Assembly (NCBI RefSeq): GCF_007741515.1
Contig: NZ_CP036263.1
Span: 868,001-932,000, forward strand
DNA from: Adhaeretor mobilis
GTDB lineage: Bacteria > Planctomycetota > Planctomycetia > Pirellulales > Lacipirellulaceae
Direction of reading: 5' to 3'
Length of the DNA: 64,000 nucleotides
In this document: piece by piece, positions 25,580 to 35,350 of the stretch
How the letters are laid out: the number at the start of each line of letters is the position of its first letter
Position numbering within the stretch: position 1 is the stretch's first letter
Notes under the pieces: generated by a model
Database searches by the model: none
Seen by the model: the letters and a program-made list of their open reading frames with translations, nothing else
What the model was told of the DNA's origin: nothing
Program-made: the position numbers and the translations under genes

Positions 25580-27952
25580 GTGAGTACGATCAGAGGTGTG
25601 CTCTACCGTGTCGGCCAGTTTCTGAATTCCCATCGCTACGCAGTCATCATCGCCTGGCTTGTGCTGGCTGGTGGACTGAAGCTCACCGCTCCCAGTTGGA
25701 CGAGCGTGGCAACCGATGGCGACCTTGAACAACTCCCTGCCGACACCACCAGTGCAAGGGCCGCTCGACTCAACCGCTTAGCCTTCCCTGAGGATCGCGC
25801 TCTTAGCTCCATCGTGCTGGTATTCGCTCGCGAAGGGGTTCCGCTGATCCAGCAAGATCGGCAGTTCATTCTGGCGATGGCCAAAACGCTCAGCGAACGA
25901 ACCGATTTGCCGTTCAGTACTCCGCGCAGCGACGAGGGTCCGGACCTCAGTGTCTGGACGGAGAGAACCCCCGTCATTGGCCCCATGCTGAAGAACGAGT
26001 CGGGCTCCGCCCAAAGAGTGGTTGTGCAGCTTACGAACGACTTCATGGCTACCGACAATATCCGTGTGTTGGAGGTCGTGGAGCAAACTCTTTTGCAATT
26101 CCAGCCGCAAGCACCTGCCGGTCTGGCCATGGGAATCTCCGGTTCAGCCGCTATCGGTGGCGACATGCTTTCTGCCGCCTCGGAGAGCTTGCGTAGTACC
26201 CACCTCACAACTTTGTTGCTGGTGTTTACGGCGCTCATGTTGATTTACCGATCGCCCCGATTGGTTGTGATTCCGCTACTTGTGATCACCTTGTCAGCTT
26301 CGGTATCACTCGATCTGCTCGCTCTGATGGCTGAGTTCAGTCAAAACCATCCAGACCTCTGGCCGACGATCCGTGTGTTCACCACGACGAAAATCTTTGT
26401 CATTGTACTACTCTTTGGAGCGGGGACTGACTACTGCTTATTCCTAATTGCCCGCTTCAGGGAATTGCTCGACACCGATTCCCACCGTGTGGAATCTCAG
26501 GGTGAGGCAGTCGCTCAGTCTCTAGATCGTGTCGGGCTGGCACTGGCGGCCAGCGCACTGACGACTGTCGTGGGCCTCACCATGATGGGCTTCGCAGAGT
26601 TTGGGAAATTCGCCTACAGCGGCCCTGCCATTGCGGTGAGTCTGCTTGTGACACTCGTCGTGTGTCTGACGCTAGCCCCCGCCTTGCTCTCGACGCCGTT
26701 GGCTGCGCCTCGGAGCAATGGCGCTGCAAAGACCCCCGATGCCGTTTCTTCGGAGCAAAGGCGCGCCGCGTCGCCGTGGTGGAATGAGATCGCACAGCGA
26801 GTTACCCGACGACCCGGCGTGGTGCTTGCGGCAAGTCTGCTCGTTGCCTTGCCACTCGCTTGGCACGGTTGGTCGACGCCGGTTTCCTACGACCTATATA
26901 GCGAACTCCCCTCCGGCCGAATAAGCCGTCAGGGCACGCGTCTGCTCCAACGCCACTTCCCTCCGGGTGAGTTGGGCCCGCTGACGGTGCTTGCCTTTTC
27001 ACCCGATGCAGAATTAGATACCGCCGAAGGTCGCATCGCCATCGCGCGACTAGTCAAGCCGTTGACTGATCTCCCGGGCGTCGCCAAAGTGCGAAGTCTC
27101 GATCAACCGACCGGCGATCCACCCGGTACCGTGCGACTGGGCTCGGTAGAAGGACTTGCGGCACTCGCAGCGAAGTCCAATCCGCAAACCAAGGCAGCAT
27201 TCGTCTCTACCTCGTCACCACTGGCAGGAGAAGTCACGCGTTTGAGATTGGTGCTCGACCACGAACCTTTTTCTGCTGAAGCGGTAGCGACGTGCGATCG
27301 TATTTTGGAAACGCTCAATCAAATGAAGGTAGACAAAGAGTCCGACTGGTACGGCGCTACCTTCGAGCTCTCGGGCCCCACGGCAGGCATTCGCGACTTG
27401 GAGAATATCACCCAGTCGGATCGACGTCGAATCGAAGTGCTCGTCGCCGGGGCTGTATTCCTTGTCTTGCTATTGCTACTGCGCCGCCCGCTGGTGTGTT
27501 GCTACCTAATTTTCACAGTCGTGGTTAGCTACTTGGTCACCTTGGGACTCATCAGTCTCATTTTCCAAAGCTTCGACGGCTATGCTGCTGGCACTCTATT
27601 GACCGGAGAAGTCGCCTGGGCGGGCGTGAATTGGAAAGTGCCCGTGTTCCTGTTCGTCATCCTCACCGCAGTCGGTCAGGACTACAATATCTACCTAGTG
27701 ACCCGCGTTTTTGAAGAGCAACGCCGTCTGGGCCCCATCGCCGGACTACGCAAAGCCGTGGTGCAAACCGGCAGCATCATCACGAGCTGCGGCTTGATCA
27801 TGGCAGGCACGTTCGTCTCCATGATGACCGGCAGCCTGCGCGGGATGATTGAACTGGGAGCTGCGCTCTCGCTGGGAATTGTTCTGGACACGTTCGTCGT
27901 GAGGACGATCTTAGTACCAGCGTTCTTGGCGCTGTTGGCACGTCGGAAGTAG
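25580..27952 (+). CDS. MMPL/RND-family membrane transporter
   Basis: About 790 residues from the GTG at 25580; a GTG ten codons earlier is possible. Two repeated halves, each with one helix, an external domain and five helices, as in RND/MMPL exporters. TM1 is YAVIIAWLVLAGGLKLT, and the first helix bundle includes TTLLLVFTALMLIYRSPRLVVIPLLVIT and ILFGAGTDYCLFLIARFRE, with the conserved Gly-x-x-x-Asp-Tyr. The second bundle includes VFLFVILTAVGQDYNIYLVTRVFEEQ. These Asp residues serve proton coupling in the family. The substrate is unknown; lipids or hydrophobic compounds are typical. The TAG stop lies inside the repeat that starts at 27949. Confidence 0.93.
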   Translation: MSTIRGVLYRVGQFLNSHRYAVIIAWLVLAGGLKLTAPSWTSVATDGDLEQLPADTTSARAARLNRLAFPEDRALSSIVLVFAREGVPLIQQDRQFILAMAKTLSERTDLPFSTPRSDEGPDLSVWTERTPVIGPMLKNESGSAQRVVVQLTNDFMATDNIRVLEVVEQTLLQFQPQAPAGLAMGISGSAAIGGDMLSAASESLRSTHLTTLLLVFTALMLIYRSPRLVVIPLLVITLSASVSLDLLALMAEFSQNHPDLWPTIRVFTTTKIFVIVLLFGAGTDYCLFLIARFRELLDTDSHRVESQGEAVAQSLDRVGLALAASALTTVVGLTMMGFAEFGKFAYSGPAIAVSLLVTLVVCLTLAPALLSTPLAAPRSNGAAKTPDAVSSEQRRAASPWWNEIAQRVTRRPGVVLAASLLVALPLAWHGWSTPVSYDLYSELPSGRISRQGTRLLQRHFPPGELGPLTVLAFSPDAELDTAEGRIAIARLVKPLTDLPGVAKVRSLDQPTGDPPGTVRLGSVEGLAALAAKSNPQTKAAFVSTSSPLAGEVTRLRLVLDHEPFSAEAVATCDRILETLNQMKVDKESDWYGATFELSGPTAGIRDLENITQSDRRRIEVLVAGAVFLVLLLLLRRPLVCCYLIFTVVVSYLVTLGLISLIFQSFDGYAAGTLLTGEVAWAGVNWKVPVFLFVILTAVGQDYNIYLVTRVFEEQRRLGPIAGLRKAVVQTGSIITSCGLIMAGTFVSMMTGSLRGMIELGAALSLGIVLDTFVVRTILVPAFLALLARRK

Positions 27953-28035
27953 GGTCCTCTGTGCGGACCACTTGAAGAGGCTGCATCGCTCCCCGGACAA
28001 GCTGCCGCCCCCAGGTCCGCGCAGCCGACCCTAAC
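27949..28035. repeat. MITE-like inverted-repeat element, copy 3 (uninterrupted)
   Basis: 87 bp. The left end TAGGGTCCTCTGTGCGGACC and the right end GGTCCGCGCAGCCGACCCTA are imperfect inverted copies of the family ends. It sits exactly between two convergent genes, and the TAG triplets at its two ends are the stop codons of both. Confidence 0.8.
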
Positions 28036-29029
28036 CGCCACTGATCACCGCCCAGGTAATCAACGCCGCCAGCACGCCGAAGACGACCAGCATTCGCAGA
28101 GTTCGGTTGCCTGACGAATCTACCTCCAGAGGTGGCAGATCGTGCGTTAGCTCACGGGACTCCTCACCGAACTTGTCTTCCAAGCGATCGCGGATTAGGC
28201 CCTGCACACTTCTTGCATTGAAGGGGCGGTCCTGCGCGTCCTTCGCTAGCAAATTCATGATGAGCTCTTCCAGCCAGTCGGGACAATCGACGCCGTACTC
28301 GGCCAATGGCTTAGGTTGTTTATGGAGATGCTGGTCCCAAATCTGTGCAAAGTTCGCGCCCGTATAAGGAGGTCTACCTGCGAGCATTTCGTAAAGCACG
28401 CAGCCTAGTGAATACAAGTCTGCTTGCGCAGTGATCTCGCCATCGGCGGTGATTTGTTCCGGCGACATGTATGCATAAGTGCCTACCGTAATGCCGTCGG
28501 CGGTGATGTCTGTCTCGTGCGTATCGCGCGCGATACCAAAATCTCCCAGCACGACGTCCCCCGAGTCGTCGAAGAACAGGTTGCTTGGCTTCAAGTCGCG
28601 ATGGATGATGCCGTGGTTGTGCGCATGTTGCAATGCCGAGGCAATTTGCGACGCGTAGGCTGCCGCTTGGGGCCAAGGTAGCGGACCGTGCTGAGTGAGT
28701 CGGTCTTTCAGCGAGCCGTGCTCCAGCAATTGCATTGCATAAAAATACTGCCCATCAAGGATGCCCCCGCCGTAGTGGCGGACGATGTGCGGATGGTTGA
28801 GCTTCTGCATGATTACGATTTCGCGCTGAAATCGATCGACGATATTCGGATCGTGCGCGATGTTCGGATGCAGGAGCTTCACCGCAACCGGCTCCTCGAA
28901 GTCGGGACTGGTGGCCCGAAACACGGCTCCCACTGTGCCGATTCCCATCTGCTCATGCAGCTGAAATGTGCTCTTAGTCGGGATGAATTTCATCCGCCGC
29001 GGCGAGGGGTTGGAAGGTGTGAGGCTCAT
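28031..29029 (-). CDS. Membrane-anchored serine/threonine protein kinase
   Basis: 332 residues. A Hanks-type kinase domain spans residues 20-285: glycine loop MGIGTVGAVFRA, VAVKLL (Lys), FQREIVIMQKL (helix C), HRDLKPSN, LGDFGIA (DFG), YMSPEQI (APE) and LYSLGCVLYEML. All catalytic residues are present. After a short juxtamembrane stretch, one C-terminal helix (MLVVFGVLAALITWAVI) anchors it with almost no residues outside, so there is no sensor domain. The target is unknown. The stop codon is within the repeat shared with the convergent MMPL gene. Confidence 0.95.
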   Translation of the reverse strand: MSLTPSNPSPRRMKFIPTKSTFQLHEQMGIGTVGAVFRATSPDFEEPVAVKLLHPNIAHDPNIVDRFQREIVIMQKLNHPHIVRHYGGGILDGQYFYAMQLLEHGSLKDRLTQHGPLPWPQAAAYASQIASALQHAHNHGIIHRDLKPSNLFFDDSGDVVLGDFGIARDTHETDITADGITVGTYAYMSPEQITADGEITAQADLYSLGCVLYEMLAGRPPYTGANFAQIWDQHLHKQPKPLAEYGVDCPDWLEELIMNLLAKDAQDRPFNARSVQGLIRDRLEDKFGEESRELTHDLPPLEVDSSGNRTLRMLVVFGVLAALITWAVISGG

Positions 29030-29413
29030 CGCTGGGGAAGCAACCGGGGACGGATCTATCTAGAAAATCAGTAATACTGCGTTGCACGCACTGTGGCGGG
29101 ACGGCAGGTTATTGGCAGATTCTATCATACGATACAGGTTCGGTGGTATGAACGGGTAAGCTTGGCAGAGCTGCTCAGGGAGCGGATTTTCGTCAAAACA
29201 GGCTGTCTGGCATCTAGTCGCGGGCCGTTTCACTGCCTACGATATGGGCTTGGTCTTTTGCGGTCGCTTGGTCTCTGGGGATGGTCTCTGAGAACTCAAG
29301 GGGCACCGCAAAGCGTCAAACCCTTCCAGGCAAAGCAGGGCGGTACTCACACAGTGTTTAGTTCACTTAGCGTTTAGTTCACGAAGCAGGTTTTACGTAG
29401 GAGTAGAATTCAG
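29030..29413. other. Divergent intergenic region kinase / glutamine synthetase II
   Basis: 384 bp without a credible gene. It should hold the promoters of both genes. A good RBS (TAGGAG) precedes the glutamine synthetase start. I looked for a sigma-54 type -24/-12 element and found none that is convincing. Confidence 0.45.
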
Positions 29414-30403
29414 ATGAGTTACAAGCTTGAATACATTTGGCTGGATGGTTACACCCCCGAAGCGAATTTGCGCAGCAAGACGAAGGTCGTTGATAGCGAA
29501 CCCAAGTCGCCCGACGACTGCCCCGGCTGGTCGTTCGATGGCAGCAGCACCGAGCAGGCGGAGGGCAGTTCGAGTGACTGCTTACTCAAACCGGTTAAGC
29601 TCATTGCCGACCCCCAACGCAAGAATGCTTCGCTCGTTTTGTGCGAAGTGCTGGCTGCTGATGGCTCGGTGCATCCCTCGAATATTCGTGGCTCGTTCGA
29701 GGACGATCCTGATCTGTGGCTCGGCTTCGAGCAAGAGTACACCATCATGAAAGATGGTGCACCGCTGGGCTTCCCCAGAGATGGCTACCCCGGACCACAA
29801 GGTCCGTACTACTGCTCGGTCGGTTACAAAAATTGTGTCGGGCGTGATCTTGTCGAAGAGCATTTGGATGCTTGCCTCGACGCGGGCCTTTCAGTGACCG
29901 GCATCAATGCCGAAGTTATGAAGGGTCAGTGGGAGTATCAGCTGTTCGGCAAAGGTGCCAAGAGCGCCTGCGACGATGTCTGGCTGAGCCGCTTCCTACT
30001 GCATCGCACAGCCGAGAAGTACGGCGTGGTGATCGAGCTGCATCCCAAGCCAGTCAAAGGCGACTGGAATGGTAGCGGCATGCACTGCAATTTCTCGACT
30101 ACTGACATTCGCGAGAAGGGTGGCGAGGAGTTCATCAAGGGCATTTGCGAGAAGTTCCGCGGCCGTCACGACGAGCACATCGCTTCCTACGGTTCGGAGA
30201 ACGACCAACGCCTGACTGGGCTTCACGAAACGCAATCGATCGAAAAGTTCAGCTTCGGCGTGAGCGATCGTGGCGCTTCGATTCGTATCCCAATCGGTAC
30301 CGTCCAGAACGACTGGAAGGGTTACTTGGAAGATCGACGCCCCGCGTCGAATGCCGACCCCTACAAGGTCACCTCCAAGATTCTGGGCGCTTTGAGGTCT
30401 TAA
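29414..30403 (+). CDS. glnII: Glutamine synthetase, type II (eukaryotic-like)
   Basis: 329 residues, the length of GSII rather than GSI (about 470). It makes glutamine from glutamate, ammonia and ATP. GSII hallmarks: LEYIWLDGYTPEANLRSKTK, CPGWSFDGSSTEQAEGSSSD, LWLGFEQEYTIM, GPYYCSVGYKNCVGRD, INAEVMKGQWEYQ, WNGSGMHCNFST and GVSDRGASIRIP. The GSII class lacks the adenylylation loop of GSI. A terminator follows, and a GSI gene lies 220 bp downstream, so the cell has both isozymes side by side. GSII in bacteria is sporadic and often viewed as acquired. Confidence 0.97.
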   Translation: MSYKLEYIWLDGYTPEANLRSKTKVVDSEPKSPDDCPGWSFDGSSTEQAEGSSSDCLLKPVKLIADPQRKNASLVLCEVLAADGSVHPSNIRGSFEDDPDLWLGFEQEYTIMKDGAPLGFPRDGYPGPQGPYYCSVGYKNCVGRDLVEEHLDACLDAGLSVTGINAEVMKGQWEYQLFGKGAKSACDDVWLSRFLLHRTAEKYGVVIELHPKPVKGDWNGSGMHCNFSTTDIREKGGEEFIKGICEKFRGRHDEHIASYGSENDQRLTGLHETQSIEKFSFGVSDRGASIRIPIGTVQNDWKGYLEDRRPASNADPYKVTSKILGALRS

Positions 30404-30449
30404 TGCCGGGCGTTCCTCGTGGCAGCTCGAAATAAGCTTTGATCTACGC

Positions 30450-30492
30450 AACCCCGCTTTGCTACCAGTAGCAAAGCGGGGTTTGTTTTTTT
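30450..30492 (+). terminator. Intrinsic terminator after glutamine synthetase II
   Basis: AACCCCGCTTTGCTA (30450-30464) pairs with TAGCAAAGCGGGGTT (30469-30483), followed by a T-rich tail. It separates the two glutamine synthetase genes transcriptionally. Confidence 0.92.
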
Positions 30493-30513
30493 AAGCTTAG
30501 TTAGAGATACACG

Positions 30514-30592
30514 GCGAGACCGCAAGCGCCGCGGCATGTCGAAGAATTTGCATGTGTGCTGTGTCTGTTTGCCGTGACGCTTGCGGTTTCGC
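30514..30592. repeat. Inverted repeat before glutamine synthetase I
   Basis: GCGAGACCGCAAGCG (30514-30528) faces CGCTTGCGGTTTCGC (30578-30592), one mismatch in 15. It shares the CCGCAAGCG core with the dispersed repeat. It lies in the presumed leader or promoter of glnA. Confidence 0.7.
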
Positions 30593-30622
30593 GGCCCCCA
30601 ATCATTCGCCTAGAAAGCCACC

Positions 30623-32050
30623 ATGATCTCCCCTCAAGATGTGCTCGCCCTCTGCCGTGAAAAAGACGTGAAGGCAATCGACCTGCGCTTCACCGATCTT
30701 CCCGGTTTGTGGCAGCACTTCACGATTCCTGTTTCCAAGCTTGACGACGACGTATTCGAGGACGGACTTGGCTTCGACGGCTCGAGTATCCGCGGCTGGC
30801 AGGCAATCAATGAGAGCGACATGCTGCTGGTGCCCCAGAGCGACACCGCCAAGCTCGACCCGTTTCCTGAGCTACCCACACTCTCGATGATTTGCAACGT
30901 GCAAGATCCGATCACTCGAGAAGATTACACACGCGACCCGAGGAATATCGCCCGAAAAGCGTCGAACTATCTCAAGAGTACCGGCATCGCAGATCGCTGT
31001 TTGATCGGACCGGAAGCAGAGTTCTTTATCTTCGACGAAGTGCGCTACGACCAAACCGCCAACAGCGGGCACTACCATCTCGATAGCATCGAAGGAGTGT
31101 GGAATCGCGGCCAAGACATGACGTTTATGGGTAAGCCGAATTTGGGCAGTCAATTGCGACTTAAGGAGGGCTACTCTCCTTGCCCGCCGGCCGATCAGTT
31201 GCAGGATCTGCGCAACGAGATGATGCAGACGATGATCGATTGCGGACTGGATGTCGAATGCCAACATCACGAGGTCGCTACGGGCGGGCAGGCAGAGATT
31301 GACCTGAAGTACGGCGATCTTGTTTCCATGGCCGACGACATGTGTCTCTACAAGTACATCGTGAAGAACGTTGCGTACAAGCACGAAAAGACCGTCACCT
31401 TCATGCCCAAGCCAATCTATGGCGACAACGGCTCTGGCATGCATACGCATATTTCGTTCTGGAATGGGGATCACCCGTTATTCGCCGGCAACAGCTACGC
31501 CAGCTTGAGCGAGGAAGCCCTCTACGCCATCGGAGGCATTCTGAAGCACGCTCCAGCCTTGTTGGCGTTCACCAACCCGACGACGAATAGCTACAAACGC
31601 TTGGTGCCGGGCTACGAAGCGCCGGTCAACTTGGCGTACTCGCAGCGAAATCGCTCAGCCGCCTGTCGGATTCCCATGTATAGTCCCAATCCCAAATCAA
31701 AGCGCATCGAGTTCCGTTGCCCCGATCCCAGCAGCAACCCCTATTTAGCCTTCAGCGCTCTGATGATGGCCGCCTTGGATGGAATTCAGAATAAAATTCA
31801 CCCCGGCGATCCGCTCGACAAAGATATCTACGATCTCGAACCCGAAGAGCTAGCCAACGTGCCCAAAACGCCAGCAAGTCTGTCCGAGGCACTTGAGGCA
31901 CTCTCACGCGACCACGAGTTCCTCCTGCGCGGCGACGTCTTCACGCAGGACGTGATCAATACATGGATTTCGTACAAGAAAGAGAACGAGGTCGATGCAT
32001 TGGCCCTAAGACCTCATCCGTATGAGTTCTGCTTGTATTACGACGTGTAA
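30623..32050 (+). CDS. glnA: Glutamine synthetase, type I
   Basis: 475 residues, normal GSI length. Signatures: [65 protein letters not shown] (ATP site), [19 protein letters not shown] and NRSAACRIP, with the glutamate flap after it. The loop [10 protein letters not shown] holds the Tyr that is adenylylated in regulated GSI enzymes, so control by a GlnE-type enzyme is possible. It follows GSII on the same strand but behind a terminator and an inverted repeat, hence probably its own promoter. Confidence 0.97.
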   Translation: MISPQDVLALCREKDVKAIDLRFTDLPGLWQHFTIPVSKLDDDVFEDGLGFDGSSIRGWQAINESDMLLVPQSDTAKLDPFPELPTLSMICNVQDPITREDYTRDPRNIARKASNYLKSTGIADRCLIGPEAEFFIFDEVRYDQTANSGHYHLDSIEGVWNRGQDMTFMGKPNLGSQLRLKEGYSPCPPADQLQDLRNEMMQTMIDCGLDVECQHHEVATGGQAEIDLKYGDLVSMADDMCLYKYIVKNVAYKHEKTVTFMPKPIYGDNGSGMHTHISFWNGDHPLFAGNSYASLSEEALYAIGGILKHAPALLAFTNPTTNSYKRLVPGYEAPVNLAYSQRNRSAACRIPMYSPNPKSKRIEFRCPDPSSNPYLAFSALMMAALDGIQNKIHPGDPLDKDIYDLEPEELANVPKTPASLSEALEALSRDHEFLLRGDVFTQDVINTWISYKKENEVDALALRPHPYEFCLYYDV

Positions 32051-32070
32051 TGTTCCTCGAAGACTCGACT

Positions 32071-32145
32071 CTTAGCCCGCGAGCTACGTCTCGCGCGGAA
32101 ACCTTGTACTCGCTCCACCGCGCGAGTCGTAGCTCGCGGGCTAAG
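32071..32145. repeat. TTAGCCCGC-capped inverted repeat, likely terminator of glnA
   Basis: CTTAGCCCGCGAGCTACG (from 32071) faces CGTAGCTCGCGGGCTAAG (to 32145), a near-perfect stem of over 25 bp around a short loop. The same cap occurs at 35259-35350 and 51402-51431. Confidence 0.8.
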
Positions 32146-32191
32146 GGATCGTCATGAGCTCCCGACGCTTCTGAGTAAGCTATCCTTATGC

Positions 32192-33376
32192 ATGGCCCTT
32201 CTGCGCTTGCTCCTCCTGCTCGTTTCGCTGATTCCCTCGTATTGTTGTGCGCAAGGCGTCCCCCTATGCCCCTCTATTCTGCTTTTCTATAAAGAACATC
32301 ACCGCAGCGGCATCGAGCAGCTGCAGAAGGCGGCTCAATTAGGGTTCGAGCAGGTGAATCTGGTCGTCACCCTGCGCTGTGAGATCGATAACGAGGGACG
32401 TGTCCTCAGCTACGGGCGAGTAAGACATGGCAAGTACCGGCCTTTGACCAACTTCTCATTGACTGCTTTTCGGAGAGAGTTGCTTGCCACTTGCCGAGAA
32501 GCAAAGCGGCTTGATTTGCGACTGAGCATCCTGCCTCATCTGGATGCCGCTGGGGAAATCTACGAGTGGCGAAACCACTTCGATTTCGATCCGCTGCAGT
32601 TCTATCAGGGCCAGAGTTACGATCAGGCGATGCTCCAATCGATTGCCAGCGCACTAAACGGTTCTGGCTATGGCGAACAGGAAGTCTACTTTGCGTTGAG
32701 TGGCGAGATGGGGCGGAGCTTGTTTATCTACCCGGATTCCTACGCGGCGATTCTCAAGCAGCTTCGCACCGACCCACGACTCACTGGCATTCGTTGGGGA
32801 ATCTCGCTCAATTTCAGTGAGGTGGCAGGCGAAGCAAAAGCCACTGCTGAGAGTGGCCCAGCCGTTCAGCGGGTGATCGACCAGTGCGACTTCTTAGGGC
32901 TGTCGCACTACCGTCCGTTCAAGTTGCCGGCACGCCCGGAGCACTTCGCAATCTCTGCGGAAGGATTTCTTGCCGAACTGGCGGAGCACCAAGTAGAGTT
33001 CCCTGAGAGTTTAGAGCTGCACTTCAGCGAGATCGCCTTGGGGGGTGGTGGAGCAGATTCACCGGTCGCGAAGACGCCAAGCGACGCGGCGGCTACGCCC
33101 TGGGAAGGCAGTGCGGACCCGCGGAAAAATCCTTGGGACACTCCCGAAATGCGCACCCTGCGCGTTGGGTTTCACAATGCACTCTTGGAGTACCTTGCCG
33201 ATCCTGCTACGCATCACGCGACACTAAAAAATCCGGTAACGGCTGCTTATCTTTGGAACGAAGGTTCGTGGGATCCAATGGACTTGGCGGAAGATGGTTT
33301 TGCGGATGAAGAAATTACCGCCACGATCCAGCAACACAATGAACAAGTCGAAGAGTCAGCTACGGATCGACGCTGA
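32192..33376 (+). CDS. Secreted TIM-barrel-like protein, possible glycoside hydrolase
   Basis: 394 residues with a clear signal peptide (ALLRLLLLLVSLIPSYCCAQ). The body looks like an alpha/beta barrel of the glycosidase clan: FEQVNLVVTL, RLDLRLSILPHLDAAG, VYFALSGEMGRSLFIYPDSY (a Glu after a strand), GIRWGISLNF, CDFLGLSHYRPF and LELHFSEIALGGGG (a second Glu). The two Glu residues at ends of strands would fit an acid/base and nucleophile pair, as in GH clan A, but I cannot place it in a numbered family. It would act in the periplasm or outside. It is monocistronic by spacing. Confidence 0.7.
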   Translation: MALLRLLLLLVSLIPSYCCAQGVPLCPSILLFYKEHHRSGIEQLQKAAQLGFEQVNLVVTLRCEIDNEGRVLSYGRVRHGKYRPLTNFSLTAFRRELLATCREAKRLDLRLSILPHLDAAGEIYEWRNHFDFDPLQFYQGQSYDQAMLQSIASALNGSGYGEQEVYFALSGEMGRSLFIYPDSYAAILKQLRTDPRLTGIRWGISLNFSEVAGEAKATAESGPAVQRVIDQCDFLGLSHYRPFKLPARPEHFAISAEGFLAELAEHQVEFPESLELHFSEIALGGGGADSPVAKTPSDAAATPWEGSADPRKNPWDTPEMRTLRVGFHNALLEYLADPATHHATLKNPVTAAYLWNEGSWDPMDLAEDGFADEEITATIQQHNEQVEESATDRR

Positions 33377-33531
33377 GCAAGGTAGGGACTGTCGCAAAAG
33401 TAGGGTAGGTCGAGTGGAGCGAGGCGTACCATGAACCAAGGCGGAGGGCGGAAGGCGGAAGGGGGAAGGCGGATAGGTGCCGCTTGCGTCCGCCCTCCTC
33501 TATCTTCTTGGGTACTACCAGCCATCCATTG

Positions 33532-35217
33532 TTAGCTGCTGGTTTCTTTACCGGTAATCACAGTCTTGCTCATCATTTCGGCAAGTCGTTCGAGCGAAGC
33601 GCTGCAATCTTCTTCCGCGAGTCGCACCTGCAGAATGCTTGGCTGAGATCGCTCGGCCCATGCTGTCGTCAGCGCTTGGTCGAATTCTCCTTCGGTTCGT
33701 ATATCGTAACCATGCCCACCACCTAGCACCTCCGGCAGCTTGTGGTGCTGCCAGCTGTGAACATCGTTGAATTCGTAATCGCCAGGGTGTAGCAAGCGTT
33801 CGGTTCCATAGCCACCATTGTCGAGAACGATGACGATCACTGGTAGTCCGCCGCGCACCAAGCTAGAAAGCTCCATGCCGGTCATTTGAAACGCCCCGTC
33901 CCCCACAATCGCCACAACGCGTGCCTCTGGCTGAGCGATTTGCACACCCAGCGATGCGGGCACGGCAAAGCCCATCGACGTGTAGTAGGCGGGGCTCAGG
34001 AACTCGGAACGCCCGTGGGTCGTCAGCTCCGTAGACGCGAACAGTGCGTCGCCGATATCGGCAATCACGATCGTGTCATTCTCAGAAGGCTCGGCCAGTT
34101 GCTCGTCAAGTCGGCGAATCATCCTTGAAACCGTAATCGGCGCGGCGGGCTGCAGCTCGAACGACTCTGGCTCCCATTCCGTGGGAGCCCGCCTCGGGTG
34201 CGAGCTTTTGAGATCACGCTTGGACAGCTCGCCGATGAAGTCTTGGAGACGAATCTCGTGAAAATGGTGATGTCTTATTCGCAACTGCTCGCTCGTAGCA
34301 TAAATGCAGTCGCCGATATTCAACTCTGCCGTGTAGATGCCTAGGTTGATATCCGTCATGAAGGTGCCCAGCATGACGACGCAATCACTCGCTTCGACGT
34401 ACTTGGTGACCTCCTCACGCCCGAGCGCACCTTCGTATAATCCCATGTACAGCGGATGCGTCTCGGCCACCACACCCTTACCGAGCATCGTGGCCGCCAT
34501 CGGGATGTTTGCTTTCTCGGCTAGATGCAACACTTCGTCCTGCAAGCCAAAGCGATGGACCTCGACGCCCACCAAAAGCACCGGCTGCTTAGCAGCTTCA
34601 ATTCGGGCAGCCGCTTCGCTCACCGCCTCGGCCAAGACTTGCGGATCGCTACGCGGCTCGGGCTGCGGCGCTGGTGCGGGGGTGCCGGGCACCACGTGGA
34701 CCATGTCGCGGGGGATTTCCAAGTAAACGGGCCGCTTGAATCGTTGGCAGGCGGCAAGAACGCGATCGATCTCGCGGAAAGCCGTCTGTGAATCGTCCAG
34801 CTCAGCCCCTGCCACGCACAGTTTTTCAAACACATCGTACTGCGTGCGAAAATCGCGCACCATGTGATGCAGCAGCGGATTGTGCACCCGCTCACGCAGC
34901 CCGGGCGAGCCGGTAATCATCACCACGGGTGACTTTTCCGCGTAGGCACCGGCGATCGAATTGCAAACACTCAAGCCGCCCACACAATAAGTTACGCACA
35001 GTGCACCCATACCGTTGACGCGAGCATAGGCATCTGCCGCGAATCCTGCACAATCTTCCCGCGTGCAACCCACTGTGTTGAGCGGGCTTTCCTCCAGCAT
35101 CGTGTAGAATGAGAGAACGTAGTCACCAGGAATGCCAAACACATCGGCAATGCCGTAGTCCTGAAGTCGCTGGATGAGATACTGGCCAATGGAAAGGTTT
35201 TCGGCTTGAAGAGTCAT
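33532..35217 (-). CDS. TPP-dependent 2-oxoacid decarboxylase (pyruvate/indolepyruvate decarboxylase type)
   Basis: 561 residues from the ATG at 35215-35217, with AAGGAG upstream. The three-domain TPP fold is evident: FGIPGDYVLSFYTML, catalytic Glu region TREDCAGFAADAYARVNG, GSPGLRERVHNPLLHHMVRD with the paired His of pyruvate decarboxylases, and GDGAFQMTGMELSSLVRGGL with the TPP/Mg motif ending LDNGGYGTERLL. The HH pair separates it from acetolactate synthases. It likely decarboxylates pyruvate, phenylpyruvate or indolepyruvate to an aldehyde; the substrate cannot be fixed from sequence. mtnA lies just upstream on the same strand. Confidence 0.9.
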   Translation of the reverse strand: MTLQAENLSIGQYLIQRLQDYGIADVFGIPGDYVLSFYTMLEESPLNTVGCTREDCAGFAADAYARVNGMGALCVTYCVGGLSVCNSIAGAYAEKSPVVMITGSPGLRERVHNPLLHHMVRDFRTQYDVFEKLCVAGAELDDSQTAFREIDRVLAACQRFKRPVYLEIPRDMVHVVPGTPAPAPQPEPRSDPQVLAEAVSEAAARIEAAKQPVLLVGVEVHRFGLQDEVLHLAEKANIPMAATMLGKGVVAETHPLYMGLYEGALGREEVTKYVEASDCVVMLGTFMTDINLGIYTAELNIGDCIYATSEQLRIRHHHFHEIRLQDFIGELSKRDLKSSHPRRAPTEWEPESFELQPAAPITVSRMIRRLDEQLAEPSENDTIVIADIGDALFASTELTTHGRSEFLSPAYYTSMGFAVPASLGVQIAQPEARVVAIVGDGAFQMTGMELSSLVRGGLPVIVIVLDNGGYGTERLLHPGDYEFNDVHSWQHHKLPEVLGGGHGYDIRTEGEFDQALTTAWAERSQPSILQVRLAEEDCSASLERLAEMMSKTVITGKETSS

Positions 35218-35258
35218 GATCGCTCACTCCTTGAATAGCGCGGTACTGATTCATTGTT

Positions 35259-35350
35259 GTTAGCCCGCATCGTCCCGATGCCGCTACAAAGAATTATACG
35301 CGTTCAGAATTGCACGGCAGCGGCCCGCTTCAGAAGCAACGCGGGCTAAC
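35259..35350. repeat. GTTAGCCCGC-capped inverted repeat
   Basis: GTTAGCCCGC at 35259-35268 faces GCGGGCTAAC at 35341-35350, with an inner CCGCT/AGCGG pair. It lies between mtnA and the decarboxylase, and the mtnA stop codon TAG (35346-35348) is part of the right cap. Confidence 0.75.

Noticed and set aside
29030-29413. Sigma-54 promoter before glutamine synthetase II
   Set aside because: TGGCAGAGCTGCTCA near 29162 has only the first half of the consensus; the -12 element does not match.
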